Shown: piece by piece, positions 8,826 to 16,834 of the stretch
Position numbering within the stretch: the stretch's first letter is position 1
How the letters are laid out: each line of letters starts with the position of its first letter
DNA from: Thermodesulfobacterium geofontis OPF15
GTDB lineage: Bacteria; Desulfobacterota; Thermodesulfobacteria; Thermodesulfobacteriales; Thermodesulfobacteriaceae
DNA length: 64,000 bases
Reading direction: 5' to 3'
Assembly (NCBI RefSeq): GCF_000215975.1
Contig: NC_015682.1
Coordinates: 1,054,001 to 1,118,000, forward strand
Position numbers and translations under genes: made by a program
The notes under the pieces: model-generated
The model's database searches: none
Told to the model about the DNA's origin: nothing
Seen by the model: the letters and a program-made list of their open reading frames with translations, nothing else

Positions 8826-10003
8826 AAACCTATTTCCTCACCCTCTTTAAGACCGGAAATAATTTCAATTTTTCCTCCTGATTCCCATCCCACTTTCACT
8901 ATTCTTTTCTCCCATTTATCTCCCTTTTTAACCATTACATAATAATTACCTTGAGGATCTATTTTAACAGCTTGAGAAGGAACTATCAAAACATTTTCCT
9001 TTTTTCCTGCAATTATAGTAACATGAGCTGTCATTTCAGGACGAAGAATATTTTCATAAGGATCTAAGATATCCAAAACTACATCATAAAAAACTACATT
9101 ATTTTTTATAATAGCACCTGGGTAAATGGTTTTAACTCTTGCTCTAAAGATTCTGCCAGGATAAGAATCTACTGTAAAAGTAGCTTCTTGACCTTCTTTT
9201 ATTTTTCCTATATCTGTTTCATCAACATAGCATTCTACTTGAAGTTTTGAAAGATCAATAATAGTTATAAAAGTAGGAGCATTAAGACCTGCAACTACTG
9301 TTTCTCCTTGTTGAGTTGTTACTTGAGAAACTACTCCAGAAATAGGTGCATAGATAAAGGCATAACTAAGTTTTACTTTTGCTTCTTCCCATGCATTTTT
9401 AGAAGCAGAAATTTGAGCTTGAGCTCTTTCAAGTTCTTTTTTATATTCAGAAATTAAAGCAGAAAGAGTTGATTTTTCAGATTCAAGCTCAGCTTTCTTT
9501 ACCTTATAGTCTCTTTCCATTCTCTCTAAATCAGTTAGGGAGATTAATCCATCTTTATATAAAGCTTCATATCTTTTTAATTCCCTTTCTATTTGTTCTA
9601 ATTGTATTTTAAGGGCTTCCACTCTTTTTTTCTGAGCAGAAATCTTATCTGGATACACTTTCTTGATTTTTTCCATATTAGCTAAGGCATCTTTATAATT
9701 TGCATAGGCTCTATCTACTTCATCTTGTAAGTCCTTATGTTCAATAACAGCAATTAGTTGTCCAACCTTAACCCTATCTCCTTGAGTTACAAAAAGTTTC
9801 TCAACTTTACCTGAAATTCTTGCTCCTACTTTAACTTCAGCTCCAACTTGTGGTTTAATCGCACCTGTTGCACTCACTTCTAAAAAAATAGTTCCTCTTT
9901 TTACTTTAACAGATTCCTTAGGTAGAGGATTTTTGTCTTCCTTTTTTTTACATCCTGTAAAAAGAAAAAAAAGGAAAAGGGAAAGGAAAAGAAATTTTTT
10001 CAT
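8819..10003 (-). CDS. MacA-like periplasmic adaptor lipoprotein
   Basis: Membrane-fusion adaptor linking the ABC pump to TolC. A lipoprotein signal peptide ends in the lipobox LFTGC (acylated cysteine C18). It is followed by the lipoyl/barrel-sandwich half-motif (VEKLFVTQGDRVKVGQLIA), a long coiled-coil hairpin of about residues 100-200 rich in E, K, L and A, the second lipoyl half (APISGVVSQVTTQQGETV), and a beta-barrel plus membrane-proximal domain. Length 394 is normal for MacA/HlyD_D23 proteins. Its start overlaps the end of the TolC gene by four bases. Gene order TolC-adaptor-ATPase-permease-permease strongly supports a MacAB-TolC-like pump. Confidence 0.92.
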   Translation of the reverse strand: MKKFLFLSLFLFFLFTGCKKKEDKNPLPKESVKVKRGTIFLEVSATGAIKPQVGAEVKVGARISGKVEKLFVTQGDRVKVGQLIAVIEHKDLQDEVDRAYANYKDALANMEKIKKVYPDKISAQKKRVEALKIQLEQIERELKRYEALYKDGLISLTDLERMERDYKVKKAELESEKSTLSALISEYKKELERAQAQISASKNAWEEAKVKLSYAFIYAPISGVVSQVTTQQGETVVAGLNAPTFITIIDLSKLQVECYVDETDIGKIKEGQEATFTVDSYPGRIFRARVKTIYPGAIIKNNVVFYDVVLDILDPYENILRPEMTAHVTIIAGKKENVLIVPSQAVKIDPQGNYYVMVKKGDKWEKRIVKVGWESGGKIEIISGLKEGEEIGLW

Positions 10004-11271
10004 TTTTCTATTCCAGGAATAAGACCTATAGATTTTTGAAGTTTATAATATTGATATATCCAATCATATTTAGATACTGCTACTTTAGCTCTTGCTTGAG
10101 AAAGTCTTGCAAGAAGGGTTGTTACATCAACAATACTTGCTAAACCTTCTTCATATTTTTTTTGAATAATCCTATAATCTTCTTCTATACTCTTTAGCCA
10201 GGCAAGAGCAGATTCATAATTTTCTTTTGTGGTCTGCCAATTTTTATAATTAGTAAAAATTTCTTGTTTTATGTTAAGTTCTGTAGAAATTTTTTCAAAA
10301 TTCTTCTGTTCCAATAAAGCTCTTTCTTTTCCTAATTTAGCAATTCTTGAAAAACCTAAAAAGATAGGAAGGGTTATTTTTACCCCTGCTACAAATTCTT
10401 CATCTTGATGGGGTAAATTTTCATATTTGTAGTAACTACTGAAAACATCAACAGAAGGATAAAATTCTCCTTTTACACTTTTTACTCTTTCTTCTTGAGC
10501 AAGGATTTCTTTTTCTTTAGCTTTTAATTCTGGTCTATTCATAAGTCCTATTTTTATATATTCTGTAAGTTCTTTAATCTTAAAGGCTTTTTCTTCAACT
10601 GGCAAAAATTCAAACTCCCCTATTCTTGTAAGATCATAATTTATCAAAGTAAGAACATTAGCTTTAGCAATTTCAGCGGTGTATTTATAATTGGTTACAT
10701 TAAACTCAGCCTCTTTAACCCTTGCCTGGGCATCAAGAACATCTGCATAAGGAGAAAGCCCTACTTCATATCTTTTTTGAGCAAGTTTAAGTAGGGTTTT
10801 TGCATCTTCTAAATCTGCCAAAGCTGATTCATAAAGTGCTTTTTGTTTAAAATAGTCTAAATAGGCCTGTATGATATTAAGAGATATATTTAAAATAGTA
10901 GCTTTTATATTTTCATCCTGAGAGGATATTAGTAAAAGTGCTTCTTTATAACTATGCCAGGTTGAAAATCCAGAAAATATATTCCAGTTTAAGTAAGGTC
11001 CCCATCTTTGATAATCTACAGTAGGTTCATTTTTTCCACGATCCCATCTTTGAAAACTATATTCAAAATATAAATAAGGGAAAAAACCAGCTCTGACTAT
11101 ATTTTTCTGGTAGTAATACTGTTCTTTTATTTTTTCTGTAATATGAATTTGGGGATTATTTTTAATTCCTATTAAGATAACATCTTCTAAAGAAAGAGTT
11201 TGAATTCCCCAAAGATTAGAATAAAAACCTAAAAATAAGATGACAAAAAAACTTATTAAATATTTTTTCAT
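10000..11271 (-). CDS. TolC-family outer membrane efflux protein
   Basis: Outer-membrane channel of the tripartite pump, 423 residues. A cleavable signal peptide (about residues 1-23, hydrophobic ISFFVILFLGFYSNLWG) precedes two repeats of the outer membrane efflux domain rich in long amphipathic helices. Typical TolC spacing is seen around YEVGLSPYADVLDAQARV near residue 175 and the matching YEEGLASIVDVTTLLARL near residue 382, the paired ends of the two structural repeats. It is the first gene of the leftward efflux operon and is preceded by a clear promoter and a 12-bp palindrome. Confidence 0.92.
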   Translation of the reverse strand: MKKYLISFFVILFLGFYSNLWGIQTLSLEDVILIGIKNNPQIHITEKIKEQYYYQKNIVRAGFFPYLYFEYSFQRWDRGKNEPTVDYQRWGPYLNWNIFSGFSTWHSYKEALLLISSQDENIKATILNISLNIIQAYLDYFKQKALYESALADLEDAKTLLKLAQKRYEVGLSPYADVLDAQARVKEAEFNVTNYKYTAEIAKANVLTLINYDLTRIGEFEFLPVEEKAFKIKELTEYIKIGLMNRPELKAKEKEILAQEERVKSVKGEFYPSVDVFSSYYKYENLPHQDEEFVAGVKITLPIFLGFSRIAKLGKERALLEQKNFEKISTELNIKQEIFTNYKNWQTTKENYESALAWLKSIEEDYRIIQKKYEEGLASIVDVTTLLARLSQARAKVAVSKYDWIYQYYKLQKSIGLIPGIEK

Positions 11272-11284
11272 AATTTAATCCTAT

Positions 11285-11327
11285 GTAAGTACTTACTTAA
11301 TTTTATTTTAAATTGAATATCTGTCAA
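11285..11327 (-). promoter_or_regulatory. Sigma-70-type promoter and palindromic operator of the efflux operon
   Basis: On the minus strand a consensus -35 TTGACA (11327-11322) is followed after 16 bases by a -10 TAAAAT (11305-11300). Immediately downstream, at about the transcription start, lies the perfect 12-bp palindrome GTAAGTACTTAC (11296-11285), ahead of the TolC start at 11271. A palindrome overlapping the start point is the normal place for a TetR- or MarR-type repressor of a pump operon, but no regulator gene is adjacent, so the binding protein is unknown. Confidence 0.7.
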
Positions 11328-11337
11328 GATGAATTTT

Positions 11338-12723
11338 TTAAGGTTCGGGTTTAAGTAAACTATGTTTATATCCATAAAGTAAGTAAATTAGAATTCCTAT
11401 AATAGTCCATACACCAAATCTAATCCAAGTTTCGATGGGAAGCCCAAGCATTATAAATAAAAGAAAAAATAAATTTATAGGAAGAAAAAGTTTAGGGAAT
11501 GGGACTTTGAAGGCAGGATTATAATCTTTATTTTTTCTTAATAATATTACAGCTACTCCTATGATGAAATAAGCAAAAAGAGTTCCAATATTTATCAATT
11601 CTGCAAGTATTTTTAAAGGTAAAAATCCTGCAAATAAGGATAAAAATAAAGCACCAAAAAGAGAAGCCTTATGAGGAGTAAAATACTTATAATGAACCTC
11701 AGAAAAAGCTTTAAAAATTAACCCGTCTCTTGCAAGAGCATATAGAACCCTTGTAAAACCTATAGCCATAACAAGCATTACTGAAGTAATAGTTATTACT
11801 GCCCCTAAGGAAATAAAATTTGCTACCCATTTTTCATTAACTTTATACATAGCATAGGCAAGAGCATCTGGTTTTCCTTCATATTCCCAATAAGGAAGCA
11901 TTCCCACCAAGGTAAAAGAAACTATTATATAAAGAAAAGTTATAATAATTAAAGAAAGAATAAGTCCTTTAGGAAGGGTTTTTTTAACTTCCTTTGTTTC
12001 TTCAGCAAGAGTAGCAAGGGCATCAAAGCCAAGATAAGTAAAAACTATAAGGGAGGCTCCACTCCAAACACCTTTCCATCCATAGGGCATAAAATTTTTA
12101 AAATTTTCCCAATTTACGTATTTACTTCCTATAATTACGAAGAGAATAAGAACAATTAGTTTTAAAATTACTATAAAATTATTTACTAAAGCACTTTTTC
12201 TAATCCCTATGGTTACAAGTAAGAATATTAAAATAACTCCCATAAAAGCAAAAAGATCCATAAAGGTACCCTGTTGAAGATTTATTGGACCTGAAAGGGC
12301 AGTTGGTAGAACGAAATTAAAATTATTTTTTAAAAAAGCCCTCAAATATCCTGACCAACCAGTTGCAACCGCGGCTGTAGCAACTCCATATTCAAGAAGT
12401 ATATTCCACCCTACTAACCAAGCAAAAAATTCTCCTAAAACAAAATAAGTATAATTGTATGCACCTCCTGCAAGAGGAAAGGCAGAACAAAGTTCAGCAT
12501 AAACAAGGGCAGTTATTCCTATTCCAATTCCTGCCAATATAAAAGAGAGTACAATAGCAGGACCAGCATAAGAAGCTGCTGCTTGTCCTGTAATAACAAA
12601 AATTCCTGCCCCAACAACAGCCCCTATCCCTATGAAAACTATATCCCATAAACGAAGTTCTCTTTTTAATTTAGAATCGATTTTTTCAGCAAGATTTAAA
12701 GGTTTTTTTCTAAAAAGGTTCAT
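11338..12723 (-). CDS. APC-superfamily amino acid permease (cationic amino acid transporter type)
   Basis: 461-residue integral membrane protein with about twelve helices. The first helix contains the unwound substrate-binding signature [15 protein letters not shown] near residues 32-46, diagnostic of APC-family transporters. The [18 protein letters not shown] block near residue 228 is characteristic of the cationic amino acid/YfnA-like branch. Substrate is probably an amino acid, but specificity cannot be read from sequence. It is expressed leftward, with its stop about 10 bases upstream of the efflux operon's -35 element, so the two transcription units are closely packed. No neighbouring metabolic gene hints at the substrate. 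Confidence 0.9.
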   Translation of the reverse strand: MNLFRKKPLNLAEKIDSKLKRELRLWDIVFIGIGAVVGAGIFVITGQAAASYAGPAIVLSFILAGIGIGITALVYAELCSAFPLAGGAYNYTYFVLGEFFAWLVGWNILLEYGVATAAVATGWSGYLRAFLKNNFNFVLPTALSGPINLQQGTFMDLFAFMGVILIFLLVTIGIRKSALVNNFIVILKLIVLILFVIIGSKYVNWENFKNFMPYGWKGVWSGASLIVFTYLGFDALATLAEETKEVKKTLPKGLILSLIIITFLYIIVSFTLVGMLPYWEYEGKPDALAYAMYKVNEKWVANFISLGAVITITSVMLVMAIGFTRVLYALARDGLIFKAFSEVHYKYFTPHKASLFGALFLSLFAGFLPLKILAELINIGTLFAYFIIGVAVILLRKNKDYNPAFKVPFPKLFLPINLFFLLFIMLGLPIETWIRFGVWTIIGILIYLLYGYKHSLLKPEP

Positions 12724-12741
12724 AATTAAACCATAATTATA

Positions 12742-13356
12742 CTAAAAAATTTCTTTTAATCCAGTAGTAATATATTCAATTGCTATACTTGCAAGAATAA
12801 GTCCAAGAATTCTAACTATAGCTTTTGTTCCTAATTCTCCTAAGAGTTTAGAAATTTTGGAAGAATAACTAAAAATTAAATAAGTAATTAGTAAAACTAA
12901 GAAAATTATTAAGGATAAACCTAATTTGGTGTGTAAAGTAGAAGTTTCACCCAATATTATAGTAGTAGTTATAGCACCAGGACCAGCTAAATATGGGATA
13001 CCAAGAGGAACTATAGAAACATCTTCTTTTTCTTTTACTTTTAAGGTCTCTTTTTCAGTTGTTTTTACTTGTGTAGTTTTTCCAAAAAGCATTTCCATAG
13101 AGATAAGAAAAAGAAGTATACCTCCGGCTATCCTAAAAGAAGAAACTGAAATTTGGAAAAAGGATAATAAATATTTTCCTATCCATAAAAAAAATAACAA
13201 AGTTAAACAAGCTGTTAAGGAAGCTCTTAAGGCAATTTTTTTGCGCTCCTCTTCAGAATATCCTGCAGAAATGCTTAAAAAGAAAGGGACACCTCCTATA
13301 GGATCAATAATAGTAAAAAGAGTTAGAAAACTTTTAATTAAGAAGCCTGTTTCCAT
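12742..13356 (-). CDS. MarC-family integral membrane protein
   Basis: 204 residues with six predicted membrane helices, matching the full length of the MarC/YhgN family. Landmarks are FTIIDPIGGVPFFLSIS near residue 15 and PLGIPYLAGPGAITTTI near residue 117, the two conserved half-repeats with Pro-Gly motifs. Once proposed as multidrug-resistance proteins, family members have no established transport activity, so the role here is unknown. The start overlaps the end of the upstream flippase-like gene by 19 bases, indicating one operon from truB or further upstream down to this gene. Confidence 0.9.
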   Translation of the reverse strand: METGFLIKSFLTLFTIIDPIGGVPFFLSISAGYSEEERKKIALRASLTACLTLLFFLWIGKYLLSFFQISVSSFRIAGGILLFLISMEMLFGKTTQVKTTEKETLKVKEKEDVSIVPLGIPYLAGPGAITTTIILGETSTLHTKLGLSLIIFLVLLITYLIFSYSSKISKLLGELGTKAIVRILGLILASIAIEYITTGLKEIF

Positions 13357-14234
13357 AAATGTTTTCCTCTTAAATAAAAATAAAGTCCTGGTAAAGAAGA
13401 AATGAGAATGATGGAGTATCCTAAAAGTCCTAAAGAAATTCCATATTCTAAGGAATAATGTAGAAGAGAAAGAAAATAACTTAAAGTTCCTTCTCTTACT
13501 CCTAATCCTGAAATGCTTAGAGGTAGAGCTGCAAGAAAACTAACTACAGGTATAATTACAAAGAGATTAAAAAATTTTAAATTAAGATGCAAAGCCTTAC
13601 TTAGAAAAACAAATTGCAAAACAAAAAGAACTTGAATAGTGAAACCTAAGAATAAGGGTTTTATATTGTAAGGGAAAAGAATAGGTTTTAAATATTCCGG
13701 AGAGTAATATTTTTTAATTATCACATTTCCCAAAATTGCCATCAATAAAGTTCCATAAACTAAATATATAAGAAATGAGTAAAATTTATGAGGAAGAAAA
13801 TTTCCAAAAAGAGGCAAAGACCAAAAAAGAATCAGAAAAATACCTAATAAACCAAATATTCTATCGAAAAAGACACTTAAACTTGCCTTTTTCCAATTTA
13901 ACCCCTCTTTAGTAAGAAAAAGGGTTCTTAAAATATCGCTTCCTATAATTCCGGGAAAGATAGTATTTAGAGAAAAGCCCATTAGATAAGTTTTCAAATA
14001 AAATAAATATTTAGTTTTAAAATTCCAACTTTCACATATAGTCTTCCACCTAAGAGCTACTAATATTTGAAAAGTATTAAAACTTAATAAGGCTAAAAGA
14101 TAATAGGGTAAAGTAATTCCTTTAAAAATGTTTTTTAGTTTTTCAAAATCGCTTTTTTTAAAAAGAATATAAAGTATGGAAAAGGTAATAAAAATTCTAA
14201 GAAAAAAGAGGAAATAGGATTTAAGTTTTTTCAT
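13338..14234 (-). CDS. LPG synthase-TM/flippase-like membrane protein (UPF0104/AglD region)
   Basis: 298-residue polytopic membrane protein with about eight helices. It shows the family hallmarks: a region resembling MGFSLNTIFPGIIGSDILRT near residue 92, DRIFGLLGIFLI near residue 127, and SISGLGVREG near residue 243. Proteins of this family (lysylphosphatidylglycerol synthase TM region, AglD/GtrA-like flippases) move or modify lipid-linked sugars. No catalytic domain is fused here, so the substrate is not inferable. It overlaps marC by 19 bases and follows truB by nine bases on the same strand. Confidence 0.82.
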   Translation of the reverse strand: MKKLKSYFLFFLRIFITFSILYILFKKSDFEKLKNIFKGITLPYYLLALLSFNTFQILVALRWKTICESWNFKTKYLFYLKTYLMGFSLNTIFPGIIGSDILRTLFLTKEGLNWKKASLSVFFDRIFGLLGIFLILFWSLPLFGNFLPHKFYSFLIYLVYGTLLMAILGNVIIKKYYSPEYLKPILFPYNIKPLFLGFTIQVLFVLQFVFLSKALHLNLKFFNLFVIIPVVSFLAALPLSISGLGVREGTLSYFLSLLHYSLEYGISLGLLGYSIILISSLPGLYFYLRGKHLWKQAS

Positions 14235-14243
14235 TTTAATCCT

Positions 14244-15197
14244 TCAATCTTTAAATACTCGAAAATATTTAATATAAGTAGCTGAGGGATTTAGGAGTGG
14301 ATTTTCTATAATAGCTACTAATTTTCCCCTTGTAGTAACAACCCTTATCCATTTTTCTGTAGGAGAAATAACAAGTTTTTGAAATTTTATGAAAGAGAGA
14401 AAAGAAGATGTATGAATCTGTCGACCGTCTTTTATTCTTTGTGAAAGGTCTTCACTAACAATAACCTTAGGTAAAAATTCAAGAGCAGATTCCGGAGGTA
14501 TAATAAAAGGCATCAATTTATCTAATCCTTGAGAATAAAGCTCTTTTAGTTTTTCTAAAGTTATAGATTTATCTAAAGTAAAAATACTCTTTTGTAATCT
14601 TCTTAAATTTACAAGAACAGCTCCACAACTTAGCTTTTTCCCTAAATCATGAACTAAGGACCTTACATAAGTTCCTTTAGAACAATGAAGATAAAAACGG
14701 ATTTTGGAATCCTCTTTTCCAAGAATTTTAAATTCGCTAATTTTAATTTTTTTTGGTTTCTTAGGAATAAATATTCCGTCTCTAGCGTATTTATAAAGCG
14801 GTTTTCCTTTATATTTAGTAGCAGAAAAGGGAGGGGGGATTTGCTCAATTTCTCCTAAAAAGGAATTGGCTATTTCTTGAATTTCTTCTATACTTATATC
14901 TGGAACTTCTGCTTTACTTAATATTTCCCCTGTAATATCATAAGTATCAGTAGTTATCCCTAATTGAAATTCACCTTCATATATTTTATCTCCCTCTAAA
15001 AAGATTTCTGCAAGCTTAGTAGTATTATTTAAAAAAATTGGTAAAACTCCTGTTGCAATAGGATCAAGCGTTCCTCCATGCCCAGCTTTTTTAATTTTTA
15101 AAATTTTTTTAACCTGTTCTAATGTTTCAGTAGAAGTCAATCCTTGAGGCTTATCTATTACTAAAATTCCATTTAATAAGGAGGCTTTAGCTTCCAT
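14244..15197 (-). CDS. truB: tRNA pseudouridine(55) synthase
   Basis: Forms pseudouridine 55 in the T-loop of tRNAs. The catalytic aspartate is D45 in GHGGTLDPIATGVLP, preceded by the GILVIDKPQGLTS motif. The KGTYVRSLVHDLG motif lies near residue 180, and a C-terminal PUA-like domain fills about residues 235-317. The start ATG overlaps the end of the DHH phosphoesterase gene by 11 bases. Position after infB-DUF503-rbfA-nrnA is the classical bacterial translation-operon order, supporting the assignment. Confidence 0.95.
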   Translation of the reverse strand: MEAKASLLNGILVIDKPQGLTSTETLEQVKKILKIKKAGHGGTLDPIATGVLPIFLNNTTKLAEIFLEGDKIYEGEFQLGITTDTYDITGEILSKAEVPDISIEEIQEIANSFLGEIEQIPPPFSATKYKGKPLYKYARDGIFIPKKPKKIKISEFKILGKEDSKIRFYLHCSKGTYVRSLVHDLGKKLSCGAVLVNLRRLQKSIFTLDKSITLEKLKELYSQGLDKLMPFIIPPESALEFLPKVIVSEDLSQRIKDGRQIHTSSFLSFIKFQKLVISPTEKWIRVVTTRGKLVAIIENPLLNPSATYIKYFRVFKD

Positions 15198-16173
15198 AGT
15201 AATTTTTTAGAATTTCTTTAAATTTTTTTAAAAACTCATAAAAATTTTCAATTTTTATTTTGAAACCGCAGGCATACTTATGTCCTCCACCACCGAAGGT
15301 TTTAGCTAAATTTAGTACCTCAATAGGAGCTCTACTTCTAAGGCTTACACTAACCATGTTTTTTTCAAACTCTTTTATAAGAGCAGAAATTTTAACCCCT
15401 TTTATACTTCTTAAAAAATTAGAAAAATCGTTTAAATTTTTAATGCCTAAATTTTGAATATCTTCATAAGTTAAATAAGAAATAGCTATAATTCCATTTT
15501 CAAGAAATTCAAGTCTATTTAAAATTACTTTAAGAGTTTCCAATTCTTTAAGAGATATATTCTCAAAAAGGTGAGAAGCTATTAAATGAGGTTTTGCTCC
15601 TAATTTACAAAATTCACTTGCTATTAAAAAAGTTTTTTCATCTACATTTTCATATTTAAAACAACCTGTATCAAAGTAAAGACCAGCTAATAAATTTTGT
15701 GCCATCTCAGGAGTAATAATAAAATTTTTGTTTTTAAGAATTTTATATATTAAAAAAGTAGTCGAAGGGGCTGAAGGGTCAATTATTGTAATTTCATCTT
15801 CAGAAAAGGATTTTTTATTTTTTTCAATCTGATGATGATCTATAATAATAAAAACTTCAGAATTTAAAATCTTTTCGTAAATTTTTTCAAATATTCTTTC
15901 TGGACTATGGGCATCTAAAATAATAGTAGCAAATTTTTGAGGAAGATTACTAAAGTTATCTACCAAAATAAGATCTTCTGAATAGGGTAAAAATTCTATA
16001 TTTTCTGGAATATTTTCTAAAAGGGGGAAAGAATTTTTATTAAGTAATTTTAAAAGATTGTGTAAGGTAAGCATAGAAGATATTCCATCTACATCTGGAT
16101 TTAAGTGGGTAATTAATATAAAATTTTCAAAAGATTCCAAAATATTAAAAAATTTTTTTAAATTTTCATTCAT
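15187..16173 (-). CDS. nrnA: DHH/DHHA1 phosphoesterase, NrnA-type oligoribonuclease
   Basis: Mn-dependent phosphoesterase that degrades short RNA oligomers and/or pAp. The metal-binding motifs are visible: THLNPDVDG near residue 20, the central aspartate in IILDAHSP near residue 87, the DHH triad in IIIDHHQIEK near residue 115, and the DHHA1 glycine-rich substrate loop GGGGHKYACGF near residue 293. Length 328 matches bacterial NrnA. It sits between rbfA and truB, its common genomic location, and is coupled to both (two-base gap and 11-base overlap). Confidence 0.92.
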   Translation of the reverse strand: MNENLKKFFNILESFENFILITHLNPDVDGISSMLTLHNLLKLLNKNSFPLLENIPENIEFLPYSEDLILVDNFSNLPQKFATIILDAHSPERIFEKIYEKILNSEVFIIIDHHQIEKNKKSFSEDEITIIDPSAPSTTFLIYKILKNKNFIITPEMAQNLLAGLYFDTGCFKYENVDEKTFLIASEFCKLGAKPHLIASHLFENISLKELETLKVILNRLEFLENGIIAISYLTYEDIQNLGIKNLNDFSNFLRSIKGVKISALIKEFEKNMVSVSLRSRAPIEVLNLAKTFGGGGHKYACGFKIKIENFYEFLKKFKEILKNYYGS

Positions 16174-16175
16174 TT

Positions 16176-16517
16176 TTATAATTTCTTTGAAATTTTAGCA
16201 AATAGTTCATCAAGTCTTTTTTCTTTTTCTAATTTGTCATCTTGACGAAATTCAATATCTGGAAGGTATTTAAGAGTTATTTTTTCTCCTAAAAGTTTTT
16301 TTATATAACCTTTTGCTCTATTTAAAGCCTTTTCTACTTCTTTTATATCTCCCTCATAAACTGTAAAATAAATGATTGCTTTTTTCAAATCTTCTCCAAT
16401 TTTTACTTCAGTAATGGTGATAAATTGTTTTAGTGCAGGGTCATTTAATTCATGCATAATTATTTCTGATATGACTTCTTGTAAAAGACTGGCAACTTTT
16501 TTAGATCTATAGGACAT
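16176..16517 (-). CDS. rbfA: 30S ribosome-binding factor A
   Basis: 113-residue KH-type cold-shock and 30S maturation factor. The sequence shows the family pattern: an N-terminal SYRSKKVASLLQEVISEII helix, the segment ITEVKIGEDLKKAIIYFTVY, and the C-terminal LKYLPDIEFRQDD. Full length for the family. It lies between the DUF503 gene and nrnA in the infB operon, with only eight- and two-base gaps. Acts in the cytoplasm late in 16S rRNA 5'-end maturation. Confidence 0.94.
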   Translation of the reverse strand: MSYRSKKVASLLQEVISEIIMHELNDPALKQFITITEVKIGEDLKKAIIYFTVYEGDIKEVEKALNRAKGYIKKLLGEKITLKYLPDIEFRQDDKLEKEKRLDELFAKISKKL

Positions 16518-16525
16518 TGAAGTTT

Positions 16526-16834
16526 TTAATAGGAAATAAAATCTATTTCAGCTTTAATAATTTCAATATTTCCGTCATTTTTTATAAAGTTTAAAATAGA
16601 AGTAAGTTTGCTATCCACAAATTTTTGATCTTTTCCAACTATACTTATACCAAGAGTTGTTTTTTGCCAAAGATCATGACCATCAACTTCAGCTAAGGAT
16701 ATTTTTTTAAATTGAGATTCTAATTTATGGATAAGAGCTTTTAATATTTTTCTTTTTGATTTTAAAGAATTTGGCTCAGGGAAAAAGATTTCTATTTTTG
16801 CTATCCCTACCACCATTTTAAAGCTCCGGAGCAA
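16526..16834 (-). CDS. ylxP: DUF503 family protein (YlxP)
   Basis: 102-residue protein of the DUF503/YlxP family, recognised from [22 protein letters not shown] and [21 protein letters not shown], plus its invariable place between infB and rbfA. YlxP-type proteins are linked to 30S subunit maturation in other bacteria, but the molecular role here is inferred. The frame begins inside the last codons of infB (17-base overlap). The ATG five codons into the frame ([12 protein letters not shown]) is an alternative, perhaps better, start. Confidence 0.88.
   Translation of the reverse strand: MLRSFKMVVGIAKIEIFFPEPNSLKSKRKILKALIHKLESQFKKISLAEVDGHDLWQKTTLGISIVGKDQKFVDSKLTSILNFIKNDGNIEIIKAEIDFISY

Noticed and set aside
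12926-13405. A 159-codon plus-strand frame across marC
   Set aside because: Antisense to marC, which has clear family motifs and membrane helices; no ribosome-binding site or conserved pattern.
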